Position numbers and translations under genes: made by a program. A stretch of 48,964 bases of DNA from Mycolicibacterium canariasense (GTDB lineage: Bacteria; Actinomycetota; Actinomycetes; Mycobacteriales; Mycobacteriaceae). Shown here in pieces: positions 1 to 8,341 of the stretch. Each line of letters begins with the position of its first letter. Position 1 is the first letter of the stretch. The DNA lies in the NCBI RefSeq assembly GCF_002101555.1, contig NZ_LQOL01000013.1, forward strand, positions 1 through 48,964, read 5' to 3'. The notes beneath the pieces are model-generated. The model worked only from the letters and a program-made list of their open reading frames with translations, was not told the origin of the DNA and did not search any database.

Positions 1-100
1 ACACACCCAGCCAACCAGACACCCCAATCACAGGCCGACAGCAGCTGACCGTTCTACACCCTCAATCATGAAGAGCCAGTTTCTCGTGTAACAGGCCCTG

Positions 101-260
101 TTGACGGTCGCCGAGCGAGTTTTCGGGCGTCGTGAGCAGATCTGCGCCGTGCTCGCGAGTACAGTGCGACCATGCTCGACTGTTTGGCTCAGTGGCGTTG
201 GGCGCCGCTGGACCGGACAACGACGCCGACATTCTCGTAGATCGGGTTTCAAGGAACAGT
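101..260 (+). pseudogene. Remnant of an MNT-type nucleotidyltransferase
   Basis: The frame opened at 132 reads RLFGSVALGAAGPDNDADIL, which matches the minimal nucleotidyltransferase signature GS-x8-D-x-D almost exactly (G-S, eight residues, D-N-D). A typical N-terminal lead-in (RREQICAVL) is in a different frame, opened at about 101. One frameshift near 160-180 would join the two parts. After about 250 neither frame continues like the family, and no HEPN/DUF86 partner gene follows. I read this as a decayed antitoxin-like MNT gene rather than a working one. The rest of 1-373 shows no other convincing gene. The motif is visible; the pseudogene status is inference. Confidence 0.5.
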
Positions 261-373
261 TGCGGCGGCTCTGTGAGAACCCTTTCGACGTCTGTCGTAT
301 CCACGCATGCGCCCGTGTTGGCGATGTAACTTACCGCTCAGTAGGGTCGAGGGTGGAGCGAACAGGAGCTGCC

Positions 374-1237
374 ATGGCTGAGACCAAGTTCATCGACATT
401 CACGGTGCACGTCAGGCCGTCGTGGACGAGGGCGAGGGCGACGAGGTCCTTTTGCTGATCCACGGAATGGCCGGCAGCGCGCACACCTGGCGGGACGTCC
501 TGCCGCAACTCGCCAAGAAGTACCGGGTGATCGCGCCCGACCTGCTGGGCCATGGGCAGTCGTCCAAGCCCCGCACCGACTACTCGCTCGGCGCGTTCGC
601 CGTCGGCCTGCGCGATCTGCTCGACCAGCTCGGCGTGCGATCGGCCACGGTGGTCGGCCACTCGCTGGGTGGCGGGGTGGCCATGCAGTTCGTCTATCAG
701 CATCCCGACTACTGCCGCCGCCTCGCGCTGATCAGCAGCGGCGGCCTCGGCCCCGACGTCGGCTGGATCCTGCGGCTGCTGGCGGCCCCGGGCGCCGAGT
801 TCATCATGCCGGTGATCGCGCCCGGACCGGTGCTGCGCGCCGGAAACACGGTGCGCTCATGGTTGAGTTCGGCCGGCCTGCGTTCGCCGCGCGGCGCGGA
901 GATCTGGAATGCGTACTCCTCCTTTGCCGATCGCGAGACGCGCGAGGCCTTCCTGCGCACGCTGCGGTCGGTGGTCGACTATCGCGGCCAGTCCGTCAGC
1001 GCGCTTAACCGGCTGAACCTGCGTGAAGGTCTGCCCGTGCTGGCCATCTGGGGCGACCGGGACGACATCATCCCGGTCGACCACGCCTACGCAGCGCTGG
1101 ACGCGCGGCCGGACTGCCGCCTCGAAATCCTGCCCGGCGTAGGCCATTTCGCGCAGGTCGAGCGGCCGGCTGCGGTCATCGACCTGATCGACGAGTTCAT
1201 TTCCACGACCCAACCAGCCGACCCGGCTCGCGGCTGA
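374..1237 (+). CDS. Alpha/beta-fold hydrolase
   Basis: This 287-residue cytoplasmic alpha/beta hydrolase has an oxyanion segment LLIHGMAGSAHTW near residue 30, a nucleophile elbow VGHSLGGG near residue 97 (Ser nucleophile), a late Asp in WGDRDDIIP and a late His in GVGHFAQVE, so the Ser-Asp-His triad is complete. The HGMAGSAHTW and DLLGHGQSS segments resemble mycobacterial epoxide-hydrolase or C-C-hydrolase-like enzymes, but the substrate cannot be assigned. The ATG at 374 was chosen because AGGAGC lies about seven bases upstream and the longer frame back to 101 runs through degenerate sequence. A possible -10 (TAGGGT, 342-347) precedes it. It converges directly on the VOC gene with no gap. 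Confidence 0.85.
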   Translation: MAETKFIDIHGARQAVVDEGEGDEVLLLIHGMAGSAHTWRDVLPQLAKKYRVIAPDLLGHGQSSKPRTDYSLGAFAVGLRDLLDQLGVRSATVVGHSLGGGVAMQFVYQHPDYCRRLALISSGGLGPDVGWILRLLAAPGAEFIMPVIAPGPVLRAGNTVRSWLSSAGLRSPRGAEIWNAYSSFADRETREAFLRTLRSVVDYRGQSVSALNRLNLREGLPVLAIWGDRDDIIPVDHAYAALDARPDCRLEILPGVGHFAQVERPAAVIDLIDEFISTTQPADPARG

Positions 1238-1633
1238 TCACTCCGGCGGCGCGAAGAACTCCAGCGCGATGCCGTCCGGGTCCCGGAAACTCAGCCCCGA
1301 CCCGTAGTGCGCGTCGACGACGCCACCGTGGGCGATACCGAGTTCATCGAGCTTGGTGGCCCACGCCTGCAGCTCCGCACGCGACGCGCAGCCGAACCCG
1401 ACATGGTCCAACCCGGCCCGGAATTCGGTGAACTCGCCGGGTTCGATCCCGCGCTCGTGCTGGTGGATGCCGAACAGCGTCCCGCCGTCCAACTCCCACA
1501 CCAGATGCCGGAAGCCGGCGTCGGTCTGCTCGTCGAGCACCGGGTCGAACCCGATCAGCGCGCGGTACCACGGCCCGCTGACGCCGATATCGCGCACCGT
1601 GACCGCCACATGGTTCAGTGCCGCAAACGACAT
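1238..1633 (-). CDS. VOC (glyoxalase/dioxygenase fold) family protein
   Basis: A 131-residue single-module vicinal-oxygen-chelate protein. It opens with the family's LNHVAVTVRDI strand carrying the first metal-ligand His, has a central LDHVGFGC repeat strand, and ends with SFRDPDGIALEFFAPPE, the usual terminal motif with the Glu ligand. Such proteins bind a divalent metal and act as glyoxalases, dioxygenases or resistance proteins; nothing here picks one. The ATG at 1633 has AAAGGGGA upstream. It lies 12 bases downstream of the MpaB-like gene on the same strand, so the two are probably cotranscribed. Confidence 0.85.
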   Translation of the reverse strand: MSFAALNHVAVTVRDIGVSGPWYRALIGFDPVLDEQTDAGFRHLVWELDGGTLFGIHQHERGIEPGEFTEFRAGLDHVGFGCASRAELQAWATKLDELGIAHGGVVDAHYGSGLSFRDPDGIALEFFAPPE

Positions 1634-1645
1634 GAGTTTCCCCTT

Positions 1646-2473
1646 TCACACCACTCGTTTTCCCAGCCGGGCCCGCACCCGCATGTCCCACAGGTACAGC
1701 CGGTACCCGAATGTCCAGACCTCCCGCGGCACGATCCGGTCGGCGGCGCGCAACCCGGCCAGCAACAGCGCGAACCGGCGCTGGTCGTCCGGAGTCCAGT
1801 CCAGCTTCATCAGCGTGCGGAACGGGCTGGACAGAAAACCCTTGGTGGCGAACAACATCGGTGGTCCGGCCAATTGCCGCAGCGGCGACGGCAAAAAGGC
1901 CACCGACGCCACCCCGTACAGGTGCTCACGCACCGGTTCGTCGACCCGCAGATCGTCGAGGGTCCGCTTCCAGTACTCGTCGAATGCCGACCGGTCCGGC
2001 GGCCACATCTCGGCGCGCACCTGCAAGGTGGTACCCAGCCTTCGGGCGTCGGCGTAGACGGCGTCGGCCGATTCGTCGTCGAGCGGTCCGTACAGGAACT
2101 CGTGCTGGTCGACGAAGTACCGATACAGGCATGCGGCCACCCACAACTGCAACTGCGGGTCGAAAGCGTTGTAGCGCAACGGGCTGGACCCGGTGGACCG
2201 AACCCGGGCGTGAACCCGGTCCACCTCGGAGCGGATCAGCGCGCGATCGGCGTCGGTGCCGCAGGTGGCCGCCGCGAGGTAGGTGCCCGTGGTGCGGGCC
2301 CTCTTGAACGGGTGCAGATAGACATTGCCGCTGTCGACCGAGCTCTCCAGCACGCCGTACCCCACACCGGGCAGCGACAGTTGCATGATGACGTTGGCGG
2401 CCGGCGCCAGCGCGGCGACCGGGTTGAGCAGGTCGATGACGCGGCGCGGACGGCGCGGTGGTCCCAGCCTCAT
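1646..2473 (-). CDS. Oxygenase MpaB family / DUF2236 protein
   Basis: 275 residues. The protein has features of the DUF2236/MpaB family: an early segment [18 protein letters not shown], an [13 protein letters not shown] block, and a conserved helix with [13 protein letters not shown] (aromatic/His). The family includes heme-binding oxygenases such as latex-clearing protein relatives and is abundant in mycobacteria, usually of unknown substrate. No signal peptide is visible. I started at ATG 2473; the frame is open further upstream but there it overlaps cobD, which is transcribed divergently. M. tuberculosis has a gene of this kind next to cobD (Rv2237, from memory). Family call is fairly firm, function open. 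Confidence 0.75.
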   Translation of the reverse strand: MRLGPPRRPRRVIDLLNPVAALAPAANVIMQLSLPGVGYGVLESSVDSGNVYLHPFKRARTTGTYLAAATCGTDADRALIRSEVDRVHARVRSTGSSPLRYNAFDPQLQLWVAACLYRYFVDQHEFLYGPLDDESADAVYADARRLGTTLQVRAEMWPPDRSAFDEYWKRTLDDLRVDEPVREHLYGVASVAFLPSPLRQLAGPPMLFATKGFLSSPFRTLMKLDWTPDDQRRFALLLAGLRAADRIVPREVWTFGYRLYLWDMRVRARLGKRVV

Positions 2474-2526
2474 GTCTGTGAGTACAGCACCTTGCGAGAC
2501 GTTCGGGCGAGGAACCGACGGGGAAC

Positions 2527-2532
2527 TATGCT
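2527..2532 (+). promoter_or_regulatory. -10 box for leaderless cobD
   Basis: TATGCT lies seven bases before GTG 2540. The same box and spacing occurs before the RDD gene at 43319. This favours GTG 2540 over ATG 2528, which would lie inside the box, as the cobD start. Confidence 0.5.
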
Positions 2533-2539
2533 GCCCGTC

Positions 2540-3499
2540 GTGTTCGGACACACTGCCCGCGCGGCCGGGCTGGCCGCCGGCTATCTCGCCGACCTGTGGT
2601 GGGCCGATCCGCAGCGGGCTCACCCGGTGGCCGCGTTCGGGACGGCCGCCGCCGCGCTGGAGAAACGCACGTACGCCGACAGCAGGGCAGCCGGCGTCGT
2701 GCACACGGCCACCCTGCTGGGCGGGCTCGCCGCCCTCGGGATCGCCGCCGAGAAGGCCGCGGCGCGGCGCGGGCCGGCGTGGACCTTCGCCGTCACCGCG
2801 GTCAGTACCTGGGTGGTGCTCGGTGGCACCTCACTGGCCCGTACCGGCGCGCAGATGGCTGACCGGCTCGGCAGCGCGGACCTCGACGGGGCCAGGGCTC
2901 TGTTGCCGTCGCTGTGCGGCCGGGACCCCGCGGCGCTGGACGCCGACGGCCTTGCCCGCGCGGCGCTGGAATCGGTCGCCGAGAACACTTCGGATGCGCA
3001 GGTCGCCCCGATCCTGTGGGGCGCGCTGGCCGGCGTGCCCGGACTGCTGGTGTATCGCGGCGCCAACACCCTCGACGCGATGATCGGGCACCACTCACCG
3101 CGGTATGAGCGATTCGGTTGGGCCGCCGCGCGTTTCGACGACGCGGTCAACTACGTCGGGGCGCGGGTGACGGGGCTGTGCACAGTCGCGGTCTCGGGCG
3201 CGCCGGGTGCGACCTGGCGGGCGTGGCGACGTGACGCCGAGAAACACCCCAGCCCGAATGCCGGGGTCGCCGAGGCGTCGTTCGCCGGGGCGCTCGGTGT
3301 GCAACTGGGCGGGCCGACTCAGTACCCGCACCGGCTGGAGCTGCGCCCCACCCTGGGTGACGGTTCGCCGCCGCGAGTGGGCGATCTGCGGCGCGCGGTC
3401 CGGCTGTCGCGCTCGGTGCAGGCATTGGCCACCGTCGCGGCCGTCAGCGCCGCCGCCCGTACCGGTCGGCGAGCTTCTCTTCGGCGGTCTGCGGCGTAG
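2540..3499 (+). CDS. cobD: Adenosylcobinamide-phosphate synthase CobD/CbiB
   Basis: Integral membrane enzyme of cobalamin biosynthesis that attaches (R)-1-aminopropan-2-ol (or its phosphate) to adenosylcobyric acid. Recognisable family blocks are [22 protein letters not shown] at the N-terminus, [19 protein letters not shown] in the middle, and [12 protein letters not shown] with [20 protein letters not shown] further on. With GTG 2540 the protein is 319 residues, close to the usual length of about 310-320; ATG 2528 would add four residues. The 3' end overlaps the convergent SURF1 gene by 56 bases. cobC and a RNase H/CobC gene nearby form the rest of a small B12 cluster. Confidence 0.9.
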   Translation: MFGHTARAAGLAAGYLADLWWADPQRAHPVAAFGTAAAALEKRTYADSRAAGVVHTATLLGGLAALGIAAEKAAARRGPAWTFAVTAVSTWVVLGGTSLARTGAQMADRLGSADLDGARALLPSLCGRDPAALDADGLARAALESVAENTSDAQVAPILWGALAGVPGLLVYRGANTLDAMIGHHSPRYERFGWAAARFDDAVNYVGARVTGLCTVAVSGAPGATWRAWRRDAEKHPSPNAGVAEASFAGALGVQLGGPTQYPHRLELRPTLGDGSPPRVGDLRRAVRLSRSVQALATVAAVSAAARTGRRASLRRSAA

Positions 3500-4265
3500 C
3501 GTCCGGCGCATCGGAAGCCACCGCCTTCTCACGCCGGCGCGCCTTCACCTCGGCGACGACGAAATACCCCAGCCCGATCGGCGCGACGATCCCGAACGCG
3601 ATCCACTGGATGCCATAGGACAGGAACGGCCCGGCGTCCAGATGCGGCAGCGCGATCACGCCGAGGCCGCCGGGCTGGTTGTCCACCAACTGCAGGTAGG
3701 AGCCGGCCAGCGGGACACCGGTCACCTGCGACACCTGTCCCGGGTTGATCGAATACACCTGTTGCGCGCCGTCGGCCCGGAACGGCTCCTTGCCCAGCGC
3801 GACGGGCTCGGCATCGCGCAGCCGCGCCTCGATGGTCACCGATCCGCCCGGTGGGGCGGCGAACGGCGGCAGCGCCGTGCCCTGCTCCGGTTTGACGTAC
3901 CCGCGGTCCACCAGCACCGTCGGCCCGTGGTCCACCGCGAACGGGGTCAGTACCTCGTAGGCCGGGTCACCGTCGACCGACCGCAGCCGGGCCACCACCT
4001 GCGCCTCGGGCAGATACCGTCCCGTCGCCGTCACCCGGTGCCATTGCTGATCGGGGGCCGACGAATCCTGGTGGGGCAGAACGCTGGTCAGCGGCACCGG
4101 GTCCGCGGACAGTGACGCGGCGATCTGTGAGTTCTCCCGGGAGGTCTTGGTGTTCTTGCCCAGCTGCCACGGTGCCAGCACGGTGAAACACAACCAGGCG
4201 AACGCCAGCACCACGACGAACAGCGCCAACCACTGTGGCCGGATCAGGAACGCCCAGCGCTTCAT
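3444..4265 (-). CDS. SURF1-family cytochrome oxidase biogenesis protein
   Basis: 273 residues with the SURF1 layout: an N-terminal membrane helix (about 10-30, followed by LGPWQ-like APWQLGKN), an extracytoplasmic domain with RVTATGRYLPEAQV and VLVDRGYVKPEQG, and a C-terminal helix (about 218-238, GIQWIAFGIVAPIGLGYFVV) with a charged cytoplasmic tail. SURF1 proteins assist heme a insertion into cytochrome c oxidase. ATG 4265 overlaps the ptpA stop by four bases (ATGA), so it is translationally coupled as third gene of ptkA-ptpA-SURF1. The M. tuberculosis counterpart is Rv2235, from memory. Confidence 0.88.
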   Translation of the reverse strand: MKRWAFLIRPQWLALFVVVLAFAWLCFTVLAPWQLGKNTKTSRENSQIAASLSADPVPLTSVLPHQDSSAPDQQWHRVTATGRYLPEAQVVARLRSVDGDPAYEVLTPFAVDHGPTVLVDRGYVKPEQGTALPPFAAPPGGSVTIEARLRDAEPVALGKEPFRADGAQQVYSINPGQVSQVTGVPLAGSYLQLVDNQPGGLGVIALPHLDAGPFLSYGIQWIAFGIVAPIGLGYFVVAEVKARRREKAVASDAPDATPQTAEEKLADRYGRRR

Positions 4266-4732
4266 TGCTCGGCCAGCCTCTTGTCCACCCACTCGTGCAG
4301 CCCGGCCAGCGAGGCATCGATGACGTCGAACACGTCCTGAAAGTCGTGCAGCGATCCGTAGTACGGGTCTTCGACGTCGAGGGCGTAAGCGGCCGAACGC
4401 GGATCGAAGGATCGCATCATCCGTAGCCGCTCGGCCGGTACCCCCATGTCCTTGAGCATCCGGGCGTGATTGCGGCCCATCGCGATCACCATGTCGGCGG
4501 CCAGATGATGCTCGTCGATCTGCGTGGCGCGATGCGCGGTCGGGTAACCGTGCTGGCGCAGCACCTGATTGGTGCGGTGGTCGGCCGGCTCGCCGGCATG
4601 CCAGCCGCCGGTGCCCGCGCTGGTCACCCGCACCACGTCGGCCAGGCCGCGTTCGGTTATCTGGTGGGCGAACATCTTCTCGGCCATCGGGGACCGGCAG
4701 ATGTTGCCCGAGCAGATGAAGGTGACATGCAC
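4262..4732 (-). CDS. ptpA: Low-molecular-weight protein tyrosine phosphatase PtpA
   Basis: With GTG 4732 the protein is 156 residues. The P-loop C-x5-R-S is CSGNICRS, with nucleophile Cys7 and Arg13, and the general acid Asp122 is in DVEDPYYG. In M. tuberculosis PtpA is secreted into macrophages and is phosphorylated by PtkA on two adjacent tyrosines; the matching pair is Tyr124-Tyr125 here. GTG 4732 has GGGGGAA upstream. A longer GTG start at 4777, behind a strong AGGGAGGT and overlapping the ptkA stop, would add 15 residues and cannot be excluded. Second gene of the ptkA operon. Confidence 0.92.
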   Translation of the reverse strand: MHVTFICSGNICRSPMAEKMFAHQITERGLADVVRVTSAGTGGWHAGEPADHRTNQVLRQHGYPTAHRATQIDEHHLAADMVIAMGRNHARMLKDMGVPAERLRMMRSFDPRSAAYALDVEDPYYGSLHDFQDVFDVIDASLAGLHEWVDKRLAEQ

Positions 4733-4769
4733 AAGCTGTTCCCCCGGTCGCTGCGCTCCTACCCGCCGC

Positions 4770-5429
4770 CTAGACACCGAGCACCTCCCTCAGATCGGCG
4801 ATGGTGTCCACCCGGTGCAGCGGGGCGGGGGCGTCGGGTCCGTCGAAATCGGCGCTGCCGTAACCCCAGCCGACGACGACGGTGTTGATCCCGTGCTGCC
4901 CGGCGCCTTCCACATCGTGGGACCGGTCGCCGATCATCAGCACCCGCTCGGGCAGCGGGCTCAACTGCGCCAGCGCGTGGGCGACCACATCGGCCTTGGC
5001 GGCGCGGGTGCCGTCCGAACTCGCGCCGGCGATCACCTCGAAATAGCCGTCCAGGCCGAAGTGGGCCAGGATGCGCTTGGCGGTGGTCTCCGCCTTCGAC
5101 GTGGCGACGGCCAGCCGCACACCGGCGGCGCGCAGATCGGCCAGCAGCGCCGGGATGCCGTCGAACAGGCTGTTCATCGCCCAGCCGCGGGTGGTGTAGT
5201 CGGCGCGGTAGGCGGTGATGGCCTCGTCGACACGGTCACCGAGTCCCATCGCGGACAGCGTGTGATGCATCGGCGGCCCGACGATCCGGCCGGCCAGGTC
5301 CCCGTCGGGCACCGGGACACCGACGATGTCCAGCGCGTACCGGAAGCTGGCGACGATCCCGTCGGCAGAGTCGGTGAGGGTTCCGTCGAGGTCGAACAGC
5401 ACCAGCTGGGGGAGACGTGTCACGGTCAT
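4770..5429 (-). CDS. ptkA: HAD-fold protein PtkA (tyrosine kinase / phosphatase-like)
   Basis: 219-residue HAD-superfamily protein. Motif I is LFDLDGTLTDS with Asp13 and Asp15, motif II is the VATSK segment, and motifs III/IV are in KADVVAHAL and MIGDRSHDVEGA. By sequence alone it resembles a phosphoglycolate phosphatase. Its position directly upstream of ptpA matches M. tuberculosis PtkA (Rv2232), reported as a protein tyrosine kinase that phosphorylates PtpA. It is shorter than the roughly 290-residue tuberculosis protein, lacking an N-terminal extension. It is transcribed divergently from cobC with under 50 bases between them. Confidence 0.85.
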   Translation of the reverse strand: MTVTRLPQLVLFDLDGTLTDSADGIVASFRYALDIVGVPVPDGDLAGRIVGPPMHHTLSAMGLGDRVDEAITAYRADYTTRGWAMNSLFDGIPALLADLRAAGVRLAVATSKAETTAKRILAHFGLDGYFEVIAGASSDGTRAAKADVVAHALAQLSPLPERVLMIGDRSHDVEGAGQHGINTVVVGWGYGSADFDGPDAPAPLHRVDTIADLREVLGV

Positions 5430-5466
5430 ATTGTCGCCGATGTACCTGTGCCTGCGGGCGGCGCAC

Positions 5467-5472
5467 TACTGT
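5467..5472 (+). promoter_or_regulatory. -10 box for leaderless cobC
   Basis: TACTGT ends six bases before GTG 5479, the leaderless pattern seen at other genes in this window. It supports GTG 5479 as the cobC start. Confidence 0.4.
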
Positions 5473-5478
5473 CGTGCT

Positions 5479-6489
5479 GTGGTTCACGGGGTTCGGCAGG
5501 CGGCGCGCTATCACGGCGATCAGGCCGTCGAGCCCGGGATGCTGGACTTCGCCGTCAACGTCCGCGCGTCCGGGCCGCCGTCCTGGCTGGTCGACCGGCT
5601 GACCGCACGCCTGGGTGAGCTGGGCCACTATCCGTCTGCCACCGACACCGACCGCGCCGTGCGGGCGGTCGCCGCCCGGCACCGGCGCGGCCCAGACGAG
5701 GTCGCCCTGTTGGCGGGCGGTGCCGAGGGGTTCGCGCTGCTGCCCAACCTGGCACCGAGGCTGGCCGCGCTGATCGCGCCGTCGTTCACCGAACCGGAGG
5801 CCGTGCTGAGCGCCGCCGGCATTCCGGTCGAGCACGTCGTGCTGGCGCCGCCGTTCGCGCTGAGCGGCGCCCGGGTGCCGGAGGCGGCCGACCTGGTGGT
5901 CGTCGGCAACCCGACCAACCCCACCTCGGTGCTGCACCCGGTCGACCAGATCCTCGCGCTGCGGCGCCCGGGCCGCATCGTGGTGGTGGACGAGGCGTTC
6001 GCCGATGCCGTGCCAGGCGAGCCGGCGTCGGTGGCCGCGCTGTCGCTGCCCGACGTACTGGTGTTGCGCAGCCTGACCAAGACGTGGTCGCTGGCCGGCC
6101 TGCGGGTCGGTTACGCGCTGGGGGCGCCGGAGGTGCTGCAACGGCTGACCGCCCGGCGCGCGCACTGGCCGCTGGGCACCCTGCAGCTGGAGGCGGTGAC
6201 GGCGTGCTGCGCGCCCGACGCGGTGGCCGAGGCACAGGCCGGTGCGCAGCGGCTGGCGGTGATGCGTGCCGAGATGGTGGCCGGCCTGCGCGCGGCCGGT
6301 GTCGACGTGGTCGACGGCCATGCCCCGTTCGTGCTGCTGCGCGTCGCCGATGCCGAGCTGGCCCGCAAGAGGCTGGACGCCAAGGCAATTGCGGTGCGTC
6401 GCTGCGACACGTTCGTGGGACTGAACGGTGAGTATCTGCGGGCCGCGGTGCGTCCCGAATGGCCGCTACTGGTGGAGGGCCTGCGTTGA
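5479..6489 (+). CDS. cobC: CobC-type PLP aminotransferase-fold enzyme (Rv2231c-like)
   Basis: 336 residues with GTG 5479 (349 if ATG 5440 is used). It is a fold-type-I PLP enzyme of the histidinol-phosphate aminotransferase/CobC group: the [20 protein letters not shown] opening is typical of CobC/CobD-decarboxylase relatives, [12 protein letters not shown] holds the Asn that contacts [11 protein letters not shown] the Asp, and [16 protein letters not shown] the Schiff-base Lys and phosphate-binding Arg. It is annotated in cobalamin synthesis, making the aminopropanol moiety from threonine phosphate, consistent with cobD nearby. Its stop overlaps the next gene's start. Exact substrate is inference. 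Confidence 0.85.
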   Translation: MVHGVRQAARYHGDQAVEPGMLDFAVNVRASGPPSWLVDRLTARLGELGHYPSATDTDRAVRAVAARHRRGPDEVALLAGGAEGFALLPNLAPRLAALIAPSFTEPEAVLSAAGIPVEHVVLAPPFALSGARVPEAADLVVVGNPTNPTSVLHPVDQILALRRPGRIVVVDEAFADAVPGEPASVAALSLPDVLVLRSLTKTWSLAGLRVGYALGAPEVLQRLTARRAHWPLGTLQLEAVTACCAPDAVAEAQAGAQRLAVMRAEMVAGLRAAGVDVVDGHAPFVLLRVADAELARKRLDAKAIAVRRCDTFVGLNGEYLRAAVRPEWPLLVEGLR

Positions 6490-7613
6490 GTGTGCAACTG
6501 TCCGACGTGATCGCGGTGCTCGACACCGCGTATCCGCCTGCATTGGCCCATGATTGGGACTCGGTGGGCTTGGTGTGCGGGGACCCGACCGAGCCGGTGA
6601 CCTCGGTGACCATCGCGGTCGACGCCACCGCCGAGGTGGTCGACGAGGTGCCCGACGGCGGCATGCTGCTGGCGCACCACCCGCTGCTGCTGCGCGGTGT
6701 CGACACCGTGGCGGCCAGCACCGCCAAGGGGTCGTTGATTCACCGGCTGATCCGTTCGGGCCGGTCGCTGTTCACCGCGCACACCAATGCCGACGCGGCG
6801 TCGCCGGGCGTCTCCGACGCCCTGGCCGAAGCGCTGGGGCTGGAGGTGCGCGACGTGCTGGCGCCGGCCGAGTCCCGCGCCGACTTGGACAAATGGGTGG
6901 TCTTCGTTCCCGCGGGCGACGCTGAGAGCCTGCGGGTTTCGCTGTTCGCGGCGGGTGCCGGGCAGATCGGTGACTACTCCTGCTGCAGTTGGACTGTCGG
7001 CGGCACCGGCCAGTTCCTGCCGCTCGACGGCGCCAACCCGGCCGTCGGCACGGTGGGCACCGTGGAGCACGTGGCCGAGGACCGGGTCGAGGTGATCGCC
7101 CCGTCCGCGCGCCGCGCGGCGGTCCTGGCGGCGCTGCGCGCGGCACATCCGTACGAGGAGCCCGCCTTCGATGTCTTCGCCCTGGCCCCGCTGCCGTCCG
7201 GCGTCGGGATCGGGCGGATCTGCACCCTGCCCGAGCCGGAATCGTTGGCCGCCTTCGTCTCCCGGGTGCGCGACAGGCTGCCCGCGACCTCATGGGGCGT
7301 GCGGGCGGCCGGGGACCCGGGACAGCTGGTGTCGCGGGTGGCCGTCTGCGGGGGAGCGGGGGATTCGCTGCTGGACGTGGCGGCCCGCTCCGGCGCGCAG
7401 GTCTACCTCACCGCCGACCTACGCCACCATCCGGCCGACGAACACCGCCGCAAGTACGACACCGCGTTGGTGGACGTGGCGCACTGGGCCAGTGAGTACC
7501 CCTGGTGCAGCCAAGCCGCCAAGCTGCTCACCGACCGTTTCGGCCCCGAACTTCCGGTGCACGTGAGCACGGTGCGCACCGATCCATGGAATATCGATGA
7601 AGGACATCTGTGA
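6486..7613 (+). CDS. Nif3-like dinuclear metal center protein (Rv2230c-like)
   Basis: 375 residues. Family motifs are [19 protein letters not shown] near the N-terminus, [16 protein letters not shown] and [26 protein letters not shown] (metal-binding His and Asp residues), and a C-terminal [13 protein letters not shown] plus [19 protein letters not shown]3-like insert with [11 protein letters not shown] lies in the middle. These proteins form toroidal hexamers binding two metals; the cellular role is unsettled. TTG 6486 overlaps the cobC stop (TTGA); the alternative is GTG 6492. The upstream extension to 6459 lies inside cobC. Confidence 0.88.
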   Translation: MSVQLSDVIAVLDTAYPPALAHDWDSVGLVCGDPTEPVTSVTIAVDATAEVVDEVPDGGMLLAHHPLLLRGVDTVAASTAKGSLIHRLIRSGRSLFTAHTNADAASPGVSDALAEALGLEVRDVLAPAESRADLDKWVVFVPAGDAESLRVSLFAAGAGQIGDYSCCSWTVGGTGQFLPLDGANPAVGTVGTVEHVAEDRVEVIAPSARRAAVLAALRAAHPYEEPAFDVFALAPLPSGVGIGRICTLPEPESLAAFVSRVRDRLPATSWGVRAAGDPGQLVSRVAVCGGAGDSLLDVAARSGAQVYLTADLRHHPADEHRRKYDTALVDVAHWASEYPWCSQAAKLLTDRFGPELPVHVSTVRTDPWNIDEGHL

Positions 7614-8341
7614 TGAAAGCTGCACTCACCCAACAGCGTTCGCTACTGGCCCTGACCGAGCTCGATGCCGAGCTGAGCCGGGTCGAGCACCGGGCCCGTC
7701 ATCTCACCGAACAGCAGGAGTTCGACAAGGTGCAAGCCGAGCACCGGGCCGCCAACGACCAGCTCGCCGTCCTGGGCATCGCCCTGGAGGACCTCGACGG
7801 TCAGGTCGCCAAGCTGGAGAGCGAGATCGACGGTGTCCGGCAGCGCGAGGACAGGGATCGGGCACTGCTGGACGGCGGGTCGGTGAACCCCAAGCAGCTC
7901 TCGGAGCTGCAGCACGAACTGGAGACCCTGCAGCGCCGCCAGTCCGCGCTGGAGGATTCGATGCTGGAGGTCATGGAACGCCGGGAGGCGTTGCAGGCCC
8001 AACAGTCCGAGCAGCTCACCCGGATCGACGCTTTGCAGAACGAGCTCTCGGCGGCCCAGCGGGCCCGCGACGAGGCGCTGGTCGCCATCGACCAGGCCCG
8101 TCAGGTCGGCGCCCTGCGCCGCAGCGAGTTGGCATCCGCATTGGAACCCGACCTGGTGGCCATGTACGAGAAGCAGCGCGCCAAGGGCGGTCCGGGCGCC
8201 GGTCTGCTGCAGGGCAAGCGCTGCGGTGCCTGCCGCATCGAGATCGACCGCGGTGAGATGGCGCGCATCTCCGCCGCCGACGAGGACGAGGTGCTGCGCT
8301 GCCCGGAGTGCGGGGCCATCCTGTTGCGGATCAGGCCGTGA
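7613..8341 (+). CDS. Coiled-coil zinc-ribbon protein (Rv2229c-like)
   Basis: 242 residues. Residues about 10-180 form one long heptad-rich coiled coil (for example LSELQHELETLQRRQSALED), and the C-terminus has a C4 zinc ribbon, CGACRIEI followed by CPECGAIL. This architecture belongs to the widespread YbgI-associated/CT398-like group often found next to Nif3 genes, as here. The ATG at 7613 is in a TGATG overlap with the preceding stop, and its own stop overlaps the next GTG start, so it is the third gene of a coupled four-gene operon. Function unknown; a scaffold or nucleic-acid-binding role is only a guess. Confidence 0.85.
   Translation: MKAALTQQRSLLALTELDAELSRVEHRARHLTEQQEFDKVQAEHRAANDQLAVLGIALEDLDGQVAKLESEIDGVRQREDRDRALLDGGSVNPKQLSELQHELETLQRRQSALEDSMLEVMERREALQAQQSEQLTRIDALQNELSAAQRARDEALVAIDQARQVGALRRSELASALEPDLVAMYEKQRAKGGPGAGLLQGKRCGACRIEIDRGEMARISAADEDEVLRCPECGAILLRIRP

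Noticed and set aside
1307..2527. An upstream extension of the cobD frame
   Set aside because: The frame is open through antisense sequence of the VOC and MpaB-like genes but carries no family motif; cobD homology begins at about 2540.
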